NCBI RefSeq assembly: GCF_020283565.1
Contig: NC_060062.1
Location: forward strand, 55,760,439 to 55,824,438
DNA length: 64,000 nucleotides
Reading direction: 5' to 3'
DNA from: Trifolium pratense
Lineage: Eukaryota > Streptophyta > Magnoliopsida > Fabales > Fabaceae
Positions within the stretch are counted from its first letter, which is position 1. Every line of letters begins with the position of its first letter. The translations under genes were made by a program, and so were the position numbers. Below, piece after piece: positions 53,492 to 63,365 of this stretch. The notes below the pieces were generated by a model, which was not told the DNA's origin, did not search any database, and saw nothing but the letters and a program-made list of their open reading frames with translations.

Positions 53492-56118
53492 TTATGTTAT
53501 ATTACGGAAGACTTCCTTATAGACCACGTTCGAAGTCTTAGTCGTATCTTCACCGTCGTCATCGTTGATCAATATTTTCAATCCTTTTCTAGAAGTAACT
53601 CTTGAAATTGCAACATACAACTGACCATGTGAAAACACCGGCGACGGAAGATATATCCCAACATGCTTTAAAGATTGTCCCTGACTCTTATTAATAGTCA
53701 TCGCAAAAGAAATCATTATAGGAAATTGTCTCCGTTGAAATTTAAAAGGAATTCTCACGTCAGATGGTGTTAGAGAAAATCTAGGTATGAAAACCTGATC
53801 ACCAATATTACTTCCTGAAATAATTTTTCCTTCAAGAGCACGTTTTCCCAATCTCGTAATAATAAGTCTTGTTCCATTGCATAATCCTAATTTTTGATTC
53901 AAATTCCTTAATAGCATAACTGGAACTCCAACTTTAAGTCTCAACTTGTGATTTGGAAGTCCTGACGTAGAAATCGTGTTCAAAAATTCGGGAGTATGAA
54001 CATCATCCACTGTTTGACCATCTACATTTTGTGTGAGTGGATTATCATAACTCAAATATGTTTTCTCTTCACCAGGAATTAAATCCAACATATAATCATT
54101 TATTGTGTCGACTATTGAATTTTTAGGAGCTAGTATAGCTCTATTTTGGAAATACGTTATATCGTTCATGTTTTGTAAAAATTGGGGATATGTGCTTTCA
54201 ACGATAGAAGCAAGAGGATCACCTGAACTTGGAATCAATAAATCTGATGGAATGTCAAGTTCTAAATCATCGTCGTTGTCATCTCCAATTTCTCCATCGC
54301 CAACACCCAAAACCCATTCAGAAAACAATCTTCTTTGTTCAACGTCTGCACTCGAAGCACCACCAAGAAGCCTCATGTTTTTACTCAATGTTAAAACTTC
54401 ACAAAAATTCCAAAGAACCGAAGAATTAATAGTAGCATGAACAACTTCTGGCCTTGTACCTTTGGGTATTACTGGTAGAATTTGTCTAAAATCTCCGCCA
54501 AAAACAACAACTTTTCCACCGAAGGGAATGTGTTTATTTTTTTCATCAATAGACTTGAGAATATCTTTTAAAGTTCGATCAACAGCTTCGAAACAGTGTT
54601 TGTGCATCATTGGTGCTTCATCCCATATAATGAGCTTTGCTTTTTGTATTAATAGCGCCAAAGGACTTTTAGGAACTATGGTACATGTTGCAAACTCATC
54701 AACATTTAGAGGAATACAAAACCTTGAATGTGCTGTTCTACCGCCAGGTATAAGCAATGCAGCGATCCCACTTGAGGCAACTGTTAAAACTATCTCACCT
54801 TTTGAGCGTAATGCGGCTGACATGGCCCTCCAGATAAATGTCTTCCCTGTACCGCCATAACCATAAAGAAAAAACACACCAGGTTTGTTTTCGTTAACTC
54901 TTGTCATGATTGTGTCATATACTTTACGTTGCTCTGAAGTCATAGTTGACATCAATCTAACATGTTCCTCAGCTAATGATTGTCTGTTATAATTCAATTC
55001 GTCGTGTATTAAACTATTTTGTATATCAGGAACTAATGATGTGTCTGCTCTAGGCATTGGAGGATAATCTTTTAAACTCTTCCCACAACTACGTAACATC
55101 ATCTCAATATCTGCTAGTGCATATTGTATCAATTGATCATCGGTTAATATTAAATCTGCAATGTTAAAATCAAAATAATGAATGTGATTAGTGACATGAC
55201 TATGGTTGTGTTTGGTTGTATTGCAAAAAAAATCGATTTAGCAGAATTGAGTTTGATAGATTTGATTTTGGTTAAAAGTGAGTTAAACAGAATTGATTTA
55301 TGTTTGGATACATTAACGTAAAAATAAAGGGTATTTATAAAAAATATCAATTCTTTTTCCAATTTTTTTTTGACAGAATTCTTTTTCCAATTTTTAAAAA
55401 CTACAATTTAATAAACTGCATAATAAATAATTTAAAAAGTGATATAAGCAAGGTTACATGTGTAAAAAAATAAATAACTAATAAGCATGATTTTATAGAA
55501 ATAGGTGAAAATATTTTATACCTGGAGCACCAAGCAAGCGTCTCTGTTTGTGCAAAATGTCATCAATCAAAAGATGTGAAGTATCTGTCCAAACTATTTC
55601 TGGCCTGGTCAGCTGATCTGACACCAATAATGTTGCAAACATTATCCTTAAAAAAGTCCCTGAACCCCAATGGCTTGTCTCTTTTATTGCCTCTATATAC
55701 TCCTTATCATCATCTAGTAAACCCCTTGCAAAACAGGCTTCCTTGAAACTATCATATTTGAAATTATCCACTGTTTTTAATTCATCAAAAGAAGTAGGAC
55801 CTTTGACGTAGTTTAACAATGTCCTCAAATAAAACCTTTCACCCGCACCAGGTGGTGCAAAGTGAACTCTTCCAATTGAAAAACCTCTTTGTCTTGGAGC
55901 CCACCGATGCAAATTTTCTTTCCACACAAACTTAGTTGGGAATTGACTATATGTTAAATTTTTTGCCTCTGGAAATTTCTTGTTTGCATCCATCCATGCC
56001 AAAAATTTTGATGTGCGACTCTTTGGTTTGTTTAGAACGTCTTCAATACGCTCGCTATCTTCAAATAAAATAGTGTGCTCATCTTCAAGATGATAATTAA
56101 GCCGCTCAACCGTAGACT
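53492..56118 (-). CDS. Helitron PIF1-type helicase, N-terminally truncated, two exons
   Basis: Minus strand exon 1 (about 56118-55522) reads [13 protein letters not shown]...[20 protein letters not shown]...[10 protein letters not shown]. It splices at CCAG|GTATAA to exon 2 (55155-53492) with TTGCAG|AT, giving [17 protein letters not shown] in frame. Motifs: Walker [10 protein letters not shown], Walker [49 protein letters not shown] and [13 protein letters not shown]. It is the helicase half of a RepHel protein; no Rep, zinc-finger or OTU part remains. The left truncation lies at a repeated word ACTCTTTGGTTTG (56020 and 56117). The long intact frame suggests recent insertion or recent decay. 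Confidence 0.9.
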
Positions 56119-56129
56119 CTTTGGTTTGG

Positions 56130-56373
56130 TTTGATATGATATACTTTTAAAATTGATGGTGCTTATCAATTATTGCACATAATTTTAATCACAATTGGTA
56201 TACTTGTCATAGTGGTTAGAAATATTGCCTTGCATTGAAGGATTGCGGGTTCGAATCCTAGTCAAGACAAAATTGTATTATTTTTTAATAAAAATTGCAT
56301 TATAAAATGGAGGGAAAATGAGAAAAACAAATTAGGGTTTAGAATTTGCTTATGTATACAAGCTTATAATATA
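56130..56373 (+). repeat. 244-bp block S, copy 2
   Basis: Repeat of 53084-53327 including the tRNA-like segment. It marks the right end of the second Helitron unit. Confidence 0.85.
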
Positions 56374-56659
56374 AAAGATAATAATAGAGAGAGAAAAAGA
56401 AAGAGAAATAATAAGAATGTAATATGAGTATAAGAGAGAAAATTGTCAAAAGTTATTCAAAAATTGTGTGCAAATATATATCATTTCTCGTCTAGAAATA
56501 AAACACAACTACTCAACCTTACTTCAAAATCTGATCATAATAAGAAGATACATTTAAACCAATTTTGGTAAGAAATTATTTAAAAGTGATGTTATTTTTC
56601 AATGTAATATTAATATTTTCTTTTCAATTATACTTTCTACTATCTTTGTCCTATTTTAA

Positions 56660-57002
56660 AGACTTAACTACACATTCGGTCCCTTACGTTTATTTTAGGT
56701 TTCAATTTAGTCTCTTACGTTTAAAAAGTATCAATTTGGTCCCTTACGTTTATTTTGAGTTTCAAGTTAGTCCTTTCCGTCAATTTTGTCACTAACACCG
56801 TTTGAACAGTACACGTGTCAGTGTGTCCAAGTGCCATGTGTCAGTCCACATATGCAAATTGACTGCCACATGTGACAAAATTGACGGAAAGGACCAACTT
56901 GAAACCTAAAATAAACGTAAGGGACCAAATTAATACTTTTTAAACGTAAGGGACCAAATTGAAAACTAAAATAAACGTAAGGGACCAAATGTATAGTTAA
57001 AC
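56660..57002. mobile_element. Foldback MITE with GGTCCCTTACGTTT arms, 343 bp
   Basis: Arms of about 130 bp are inverted (CTTAACTACACATTCGGTCCC against GGGACCAAATGTATAGTTAA), each containing repeated GTCCCTTACGTTTA words. The flanking 9-bp duplication is CTATTTTAA at 56651-56659 and 57003-57011. The two opposed open frames inside (56565-56795, 56818-57033) are translations of the arms. Confidence 0.9.
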
Positions 57003-57011
57003 CTATTTTAA

Positions 57012-58027
57012 ATGACTTATTTGACCGTTTCACACAATTTAAAAAAAATGTATAAATAAAAGAGAGAGTTGTACAATTACTAAACTACCCTTATTATTAC
57101 TAGTGATTCACTTTTCATAACATAATAAGCTGCACGCGTGACCTTTTTCATAGTTAGTAATAATGATTAAATTTAGTATAACCAAACAAATGCTGATTGA
57201 TTGACTTGAGTATGTGACACATAAACAACACAACAACTTCACTAAAACAATGTCTCCTCAAATTCCTTTTGCTGTGTATCAAAATTGGCTGCATTTGCCT
57301 TCTCAAATTCCTTATGCAACTCATACTTAACTAATTCATTTTATTTTGACCGCCAAATTTTTAACCAAATTTTCAATAAGTTTAAACTTCCTACCAAATT
57401 AAGTCTATTAAAACTTAATGAGTTGCAATGGTAATACAATTTCAATTTAAACTTTCCAACAAAATTAGAAAATGTCATTGAGAGAAATAGATTTAAATGG
57501 AAACATTATCAACTTTAATGAAGACAACGAAATCTAAAGAGTCTTCCATTTTTCCTTCTTCAAAGTTTTCATCATCTTCTTCCATACCTCTCTCAAAATC
57601 TAAAGCATCTTTTACTCTTTCTAAGTTTTTAGGATCTTCATCTCCAACACTATTCATCTCAAGTTTATTTGACATAAGTGCACCGGTTATTTTTATCATG
57701 ATTGCAAGTGAAATTTTAAGATGCATCTCTAGTTAATGTAGCATTGCTTAGGCGTGCACCGCCTTTTCATTTGCCCGAAAAATAATTAATGAAACGTGTG
57801 TTTGCAGTTTTTACTTTAAAGAGTACACCAAGTTTTTCTTCTCATTCATTGGTCATTTTTTGCCTTTCAATTAAAAGACACTGTTAAATATGATGGGAAA
57901 CCGTGATGATATTAGACAAATTTAAAAAAAATATAAAGGGTAAAATTGGAAAAGATGACTTTAAAAATTGTATAAATCATTTATTTTGGAATAATTTTTC
58001 TCAAAACTAAGTCATTTAAAATGGAAC
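57012..58027. other. Gene-free stretch with opposed open frames
   Basis: Two overlapping frames, 57497-57736 (+) and 57493-57726 (-), are Ser- and Glu/Asp-rich mirror images. The minus frame (MSNKLEMNSVGDEDPKNLER...) could be a captured exon fragment, but I find no family or splice context. Confidence 0.3.
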
Positions 58028-58035
58028 GCAAGAAG

Positions 58036-58903
58036 TAGAGCTATCAAAATGGGCTAGCCCGAATGGGCCGACCCGCCAAGCCCGATTTTTTCTCGGGCTC
58101 GGGCTTTGAAAATCCTAGCCCGAATTATTTCCAGGTTTTTTAGCCCGGTCCGACAAAGCCCGATTAAAATATGGGCTAGCCCGAATGGGCCGCAGGCGGC
58201 CCGCAAGCCCGAAAAAAATTAAAATTTAAAAAATAAAATAAAATATAAATATAAATAATTTGTTTTGGGTGATTTTAAATTAGTTTGTAATATAAATTAT
58301 AAAACACCGTCCGCTACTTAAGTATAGCAGATGAGTAAAAATAGGGCACCTAAGAAACTCGTAGGTAGCGGGTGAGTAAAAATAGAACGCGCGAGAAACT
58401 CGTACGTAGTGGATGAATAAAAATAGGGCGCGCGAGAAACTCATACGTAGCGGATGAGTAAAAATAGGGCGCGCGAGAAAGTCGTAGGTAGCGGATGAGT
58501 AAGAATATGACGCACGAGAAACTCGTAAGTAGCGGATGCGTAAAAATACGGCGCGAGAAACTCGTAGGTAGTGGATGAGTAAAAATAGGGCGCGTGAGAA
58601 ACTCGTAGATAGGGGATGAGTAAAAATACGGCGCGCGAGAATTATTATATATATATATATATAGCGGATGAGTAAAAAATAGGACGCGCGAGAATTATTA
58701 ATGCTATTTACATGGTTGAGTTTTAGCACTAAAAGGAAAAAAAAAAAAGGGCCGGCCCAAAAGCCCGACTACCCGTACCGGGCCAGACTCGGGCACTAAT
58801 TTTGGTAGCCCGTTTTTTACTCGGGCTTTTTAGCCAGCCCGACCCGACGAAGCCCGACCTGGCCGTCCCGAAATTGGCCGGGCCGCCCGTTTTGACAACT
58901 CTA
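58036..58903. mobile_element. hAT-type MITE carrying a minisatellite, 868 bp
   Basis: Ends TAGAGCTATCAAAATGGGC and GCCCGTTTTGACAACTCTA with an 8-bp duplication GCAAGAAG (58028-58035 and 58904-58911). The subterminal regions are built of GCCCGA/TCGGGC words (AGCCCGAATGGGCCG). The centre is the 41-bp minisatellite at 58319-58706. Confidence 0.9.
58319..58706. repeat. 41-bp minisatellite, about nine units
   Basis: The consensus begins TAGCGGATGAGTAAAAATAG and continues GGCGCGCGAGAAACTCGTAGG. Later units lose a few bases, and a TA run interrupts before the last unit. The 149-codon minus frame here (repeating TRVSRAxFLxIRYLR) is only its translation. Confidence 0.9.
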
Positions 58904-58911
58904 GCAAGAAG

Positions 58912-61213
58912 TTACGGGACAATTTTTAATATTCCTCTAAAAAAACTTTAAACTGTATTTATTTTAAAATAGAGAGAGAGAGAGAGAAAAATTTAGAAGT
59001 GTGTAAAAAAAAACTCTTGTCTCTTCAAAAGGAAAAGTAAGAAGAACTCTGAACATAGTATATGTTTTGTTTCAATTCTGGAGGAAAAATTGATTCTAGA
59101 TGTGTATAATTGATTCTGATTTGTTTGGTTTATCAAAAGTAGAATACTTGAAGCTAGAAATTATAGTTTATGATTTTAGAATTGATTTTTACACTCAAAT
59201 TATTTGTTCAACTCACTTTTGTATGAATATATCCAAACATAAATCAATTTTGTCAAACTCAATTATGTAAAAATCAATTTCGTCCACCACAAAACTAAAC
59301 ACATACATAGTGTGGTCATTAGGGCAATATTGGTATTTCCACACAGACAAGTTCCCTCTGCAATCTCGTTGATCCACGGTCAGATATCAGCCCTAAAAGC
59401 GTCTCCATTCACTACCTGACACTTTCCCTTTGACGGTCATCTCCCACGTGACCTTCCCAATCCTTTACTTCCACGTGCCACTAAACCAACGGCTAATATC
59501 ACATCATTTCTCCATCATCCAACGCTCCAAATCTCACGTTCTAGACTCTTCTACTACTCCCAAGGGCGGTCTAAGTTTCTTAACCACAGTTACATTTCTT
59601 AACCACGGTTCACGCATTGAGTTTCGTTTGTGTTAAAGAACAAAGAAAACGAAGCTTCTCATTCTGTAAGAAGAAGAAAATAACCATATCAGAACAAAGC
59701 AAAGAAGAAGATAACACATAAACAAAGATAATATCCTCTGAGTTAACTCGAACGAGTCTCTCATATACGATTCTCTTCTTTTTGTTCTTCGATTTAATCC
59801 GAACAATTCGACGGTTATTCTTTCGATTGTTCGGATCTTGCATTGCTGTAGCTCAAGCTCGATGGCATAGTGAAATTTTTCTCTCGATTTTTTCCTGCCA
59901 TCGACGTATTCGTATTCATTCAAATTTGATCCATCAATCACGTGGTATTGTGATGATTCTTTCTTTTTTCTCTTTTTTTTGCTATTATTTTCTTGTTATT
60001 TTTTTTTTTTGGTATTTTGTTCGTGATTTTGTTTTATATGCTGTGGATTTATTTATTTATTTTTTACTTGTGAAATGAATGAAATGCTTAGTAGTTTGAA
60101 ATAATCACTAGATTTTAATATGTTAATATTTAGTAAAAAAAAAAAAGGTAAGGTTAATCTGTTAATGCAGAAACTGAAAACTCTAAAAACAAATGAAATT
60201 ATTTGATTGAATATATTTTTGGATTCAAACTAACAACTTATTAAGTCCGGTTTAGTTTGCAATTTTTGTAACTTTTTTGAATGTGTGTTTTATATTGATA
60301 TTGAAATATGAGTTCGTGAAAAAGAAATAGAAAAGAGTGATTGAAGATAATATTCTTATTTTTTAATAAAATTTCAAAACAAAGCAGAATAGAAAGGAAC
60401 GTGTTACCTTTAAGTGTCTCACATCGGATGTGAGATGACTTGAAAATGAGTTTATAAGTAAAGACAATCCTCACATGCGATGTGAGACTCGTAACAGTTA
60501 ACTTATTTAATTTGTAAAATCTACTTAGAAAATGCAATGTTTAATATTCTGAGTTAATTGTTATTATATCTGGTGTGCATTTTTGTGTTTTTATACTCTG
60601 TTATAAAATATTGTTGACCAACAAGGTTACTAAGCATGTTTTACCAGGTTTGGTTCATGTCTTGTAAGTGGCGAAGGTCTTATTAGGCGAGATGGAGTCC
60701 AATTTGATGATTTCTATTACTTGGAGAGGATTGATCATTAATCTCGGGCAATTATACATGATGGGTGATTTATCACTGACCTTATAATCCAATTACAACC
60801 AGTTTAGATAGATTTGATTTGAATTTAAACTGTAATTAATTAGGTGATGAAATGAAATAATAAAAGTAACTGGATTTGAATCTATAGACACCCTTATTAA
60901 AACTGAAGACTGTTAATTCTGCGCGCTTTCCGGAATGGTGTCTTTTCACGTTAAATGATCATGCTGTTTTCTGCATGTAGTTATGAGTACTTTAAGTTGT
61001 AATTTATTTGATCTGTTACTTACTTTGGATGACTTTAGGATTTTTGTGTTATTCTTGCAGAAGTAAGTTTGTTTTGCTTGATTTTTTTTATAAAAAAAAA
61101 CGTTTATTTTGCTTGAGATTTGTAATGTCATGGTTATACTCTGAGAGTTTTGATAGAATCTTCATGGATTTGCAGTTTTTGGTTCTGTCACGTGAGCCTT
61201 TCCTCACCTCCTG
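58912..61213 (+). promoter_or_regulatory. PI4K gamma upstream region, 5' leader and leader intron
   Basis: The CT-rich tract and GC-richer leader from about 59340 (ATCTCGTTGATCCACGGTCAG...) to about 59945 look like promoter plus first 5' UTR exon. A leader intron probably runs from about 59945 (CACGTG|GTATTG area) to 61175 (GGATTTGCAG|TTTTTGG). A solo TRIM-like LTR fragment (GTGTCTCACATCGGATGTGAG...TTTATAAGTAAAGACAATCC) lies at 60413-60495 inside it. A four-codon uORF (ATGGCTTCAATGTAG) is at 61214-61228. Exon borders in the leader are inferred. Confidence 0.5.
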
Positions 61214-61303
61214 ATGGCTTCAATGTAGCTGTCAGCTAGTGTCTATCTCCAATCTTGCTTGAGTCCTTGAATTCTGTGAGATTTAATACTTTTGTGATCA
61301 TTA

Positions 61304-61453
61304 ATGACCGTTGGGGAACTAGAGATTGCTTTCATACAAGTGCCATTGGCTCTGGACTTTGGCAACTTCTCGGGACAGGAGAACCTTTATTCCGCTGCCA
61401 TCTCAGTTGCCCTCAGCAAAAATCATCCGATTCCAGCCTCAGTTGATGTCTAA
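61304..61453 (+). CDS. 49-codon upstream ORF overlapping the PI4K gamma start
   Basis: ATG 61304 to TAA 61451-61453, in frame +1 relative to the main ORF. The peptide starts MTVGELEIAFIQVPLALDFG and ends NHPIPASVDV. Its stop overlaps the main ATG (61446) by eight bases, so ribosomes that translate it end beyond the main start. Balanced amino-acid composition, uncommon in random leader frames, hints at a conserved-peptide uORF controlling PI4K translation. That is inference; conservation was not tested. Confidence 0.55.
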   Translation: MTVGELEIAFIQVPLALDFGNFSGQENLYSAAISVALSKNHPIPASVDV

Positions 61454-63365
61454 TAAATTTGACAGCCCTGTTCAAACCCAGATGGCCGTGGCTGTATTCC
61501 GTAGTCCGCTAGGTAGGGAGTACCTTGAGAAAAAGAGCATGGGAGGAAGACAATCTTCTGGCAAAAGAAGGGTTTTTGTCCAAACTGAAAGTGGGTGCGT
61601 CTTGGGCATGGAATTGGATCGTAGTGACAATGCACATACTGTAAAGAGGAGGTTGCAGATTGCCCTTAATGTCCCAACTGAAGAGAGCTCACTTACTTTT
61701 GGGGATGTTGTCTTGAAGAATGACCTTAGTGCTGTTCGGAATGATAGTGCCCTTCTTCTTACACGTAACCTTATGCACAGAAGTTCATCCACTCCATGCC
61801 TGTCACCGACTGGAAGGGATATGCAGCAAAGGGACAAGAGTGGTCCTATTGAGTTATTAGGTCAATCAAGTAGCCTGGATATAATGAAGCATATGGTCAA
61901 GGACATTGTGAAGGCAATGAAGATGGGGATAGATCCAATTCCAGTTCATAGTGGCCTTGGAGGTGCATATTATTTCCTGAACGTAGGAGGCGAGAGTGTT
62001 GCAATTGTGAAACCAACAGATGAGGAGCCTTTTGCCCCAAACAATCCAAAAGGATTTGTTGGTAAAGCTCTTGGGCAACCGGGTTTGAAACGTTCAGTTC
62101 GGGTTGGGGAGACTGGGTTCAGGGAAGTTGCAGCTTATCTTCTTGACTATGGTAATTTTGCAAAAGTGCCTCCAACTGCCTTAGTGAAGATTACTCACTC
62201 AATATTCAATGTCAATGATGGAGTGAATGGGAAAAACATCCAGAAGAAGAAGCTGGTTAGCAAGATTGCGTCACTTCAGCAGTTCATACCTCATGATTTT
62301 GATGCAAGTGACTATGGGACATCTGGCTTTCCAGTTACTGCTGTGCATCGTATAGGGATATTAGACATTAGGATTCTTAACACAGATAGGCATGGTGGCA
62401 ATTTGTTGGTTAGAAAAGTTGGGGCCTTCAGCGAGGTTGATCTAATTCCTATTGATCACGGGCTTTGCTTGCCAGAAGCTTTGGAGGACCCATACTTTGA
62501 GTGGATTCATTGGCCTCAGGCTTCAATTCCATTCTCCGAGGATGAGCTTTCTTACATCGAAAATCTGGATCCTGCTCGAGATTGTGAGATGTTACGAAAG
62601 GAACTGCCTATGATTCGGGAGGCTTGTTTGAGAGTCTTAGTTCTCTGCACCATTTTCCTCAAGGAAGCTGCTGCTTATGGTCTGTGCCTTGCTGAAATTG
62701 GTGAGATGATGACTAGAGAGTTCCGCATTGGTGAGGAGGAACCCAGTGAACTGGAGGTTGTTTGTTTGGAAGCAAGGAAGATGTTGGCAGAGAAAGAAGA
62801 ACTATCTCCCAGGACTGATTTGAGTGATAATGAATTTTTGTTTGATATAGACTGTGATGTAGCTGGGTCGGATTTCACTATGAAGATGACAATGGATGAT
62901 CTTCTACCTAAAGCACCTTTCTCACCTAGACTTGGAGGCGGGCATGGTCGCAACCCACTTTCTAAATTGCATGAGAGCATTGTGGAGGAGGAAGAAGAAG
63001 GTGATGGAGAATTTCCAGAGGGTGTTGTCACTTTTCCCCTTCATGGAAAGAACACAGCGGTTTCAAAACTTTCTGTTTCGCTGAAAAACATGATGCTAAG
63101 TGAGACAAGCCAGAAACACCAGAAGCATTCAGGAGGAAAGGTTGATAATGACTGTCATGGGAATGCATCCTCTGGTCATAGGAGTGCCAATGAGCAGCTT
63201 CCTTCAAGCTCAAGCTTTGTGAAGCTGGCAGATGTGACTGAAGATGAATGGACAACGTTTCTGGAGAAGTTTCAAGAATTGCTGTACCCGGCATTTGGCA
63301 AGAGGAAATCCATAACCATAGGTCAGAGACAGTTACAGAGGCTTGGTACCTCGTGCCAGTTTTGA
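61446..63365 (+). CDS. PI4KG7: Type-II phosphatidylinositol 4-kinase gamma with ubiquitin-like domain, 639 aa
   Basis: The coding region is intronless. The start at 61446 (MSNKFDSPVQTQMAVAVF) was chosen as the first true in-frame ATG and because plant homologues begin similarly. A ubiquitin-like domain spans about residues 41-108 (RRVFVQTESGCVLGMELDRS...LTFGDVVLKND). The PI3/4-kinase domain runs from about 165 to 440: GGAYYFLNVGGESVAIVKPT with the ATP-site Lys189, catalytic LNTDRHGGNLLV (Asp314, Asn319) and IDHGLCLP (Asp337). The C-terminus has an acidic EEEEEG stretch and ends ADVTEDEWTTFLEKFQELLY...LGTSCQF. Family members in plants often act as protein kinases and bind ubiquitin-pathway partners; PI4K activity is weak or unproven for several. 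The PI4KG7 symbol is inferred from resemblance and the GEK1/TRAX neighbourhood. Confidence 0.92.
   Translation: MSNKFDSPVQTQMAVAVFRSPLGREYLEKKSMGGRQSSGKRRVFVQTESGCVLGMELDRSDNAHTVKRRLQIALNVPTEESSLTFGDVVLKNDLSAVRNDSALLLTRNLMHRSSSTPCLSPTGRDMQQRDKSGPIELLGQSSSLDIMKHMVKDIVKAMKMGIDPIPVHSGLGGAYYFLNVGGESVAIVKPTDEEPFAPNNPKGFVGKALGQPGLKRSVRVGETGFREVAAYLLDYGNFAKVPPTALVKITHSIFNVNDGVNGKNIQKKKLVSKIASLQQFIPHDFDASDYGTSGFPVTAVHRIGILDIRILNTDRHGGNLLVRKVGAFSEVDLIPIDHGLCLPEALEDPYFEWIHWPQASIPFSEDELSYIENLDPARDCEMLRKELPMIREACLRVLVLCTIFLKEAAAYGLCLAEIGEMMTREFRIGEEEPSELEVVCLEARKMLAEKEELSPRTDLSDNEFLFDIDCDVAGSDFTMKMTMDDLLPKAPFSPRLGGGHGRNPLSKLHESIVEEEEEGDGEFPEGVVTFPLHGKNTAVSKLSVSLKNMMLSETSQKHQKHSGGKVDNDCHGNASSGHRSANEQLPSSSSFVKLADVTEDEWTTFLEKFQELLYPAFGKRKSITIGQRQLQRLGTSCQF

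Larger units (their letters stand above)
53329..56376 (-). mobile_element. Helitron piece 2, minus strand
   Basis: The minus-strand 3' end is hairpin 53339-53359 plus CTAG at 53329-53332, directly abutting block S of piece 1. It carries the open PIF1-type helicase and ends with block S copy 2 at 56130-56373. A TC dinucleotide next to an A (TC at 56375-56376, minus strand) could be the 5' end, but this is tentative. The Rep (HUH nickase) domain is missing, so it is non-autonomous. Confidence 0.75.

Noticed and set aside
57493..57736. Opposed 77-79 codon frames as a captured gene
   Set aside because: Mirror-image frames with low-complexity acidic/Ser composition; no family or splice support.
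58280..58729. 149-codon minus-strand frame with repeating VSRAxFLxIRYLR
   Set aside because: It is the translation of the 41-bp minisatellite in the hAT MITE.
61326..61445. 40-residue N-terminal extension of PI4K gamma
   Set aside because: The longer frame begins at a TTG; the first ATG in frame is 61446.
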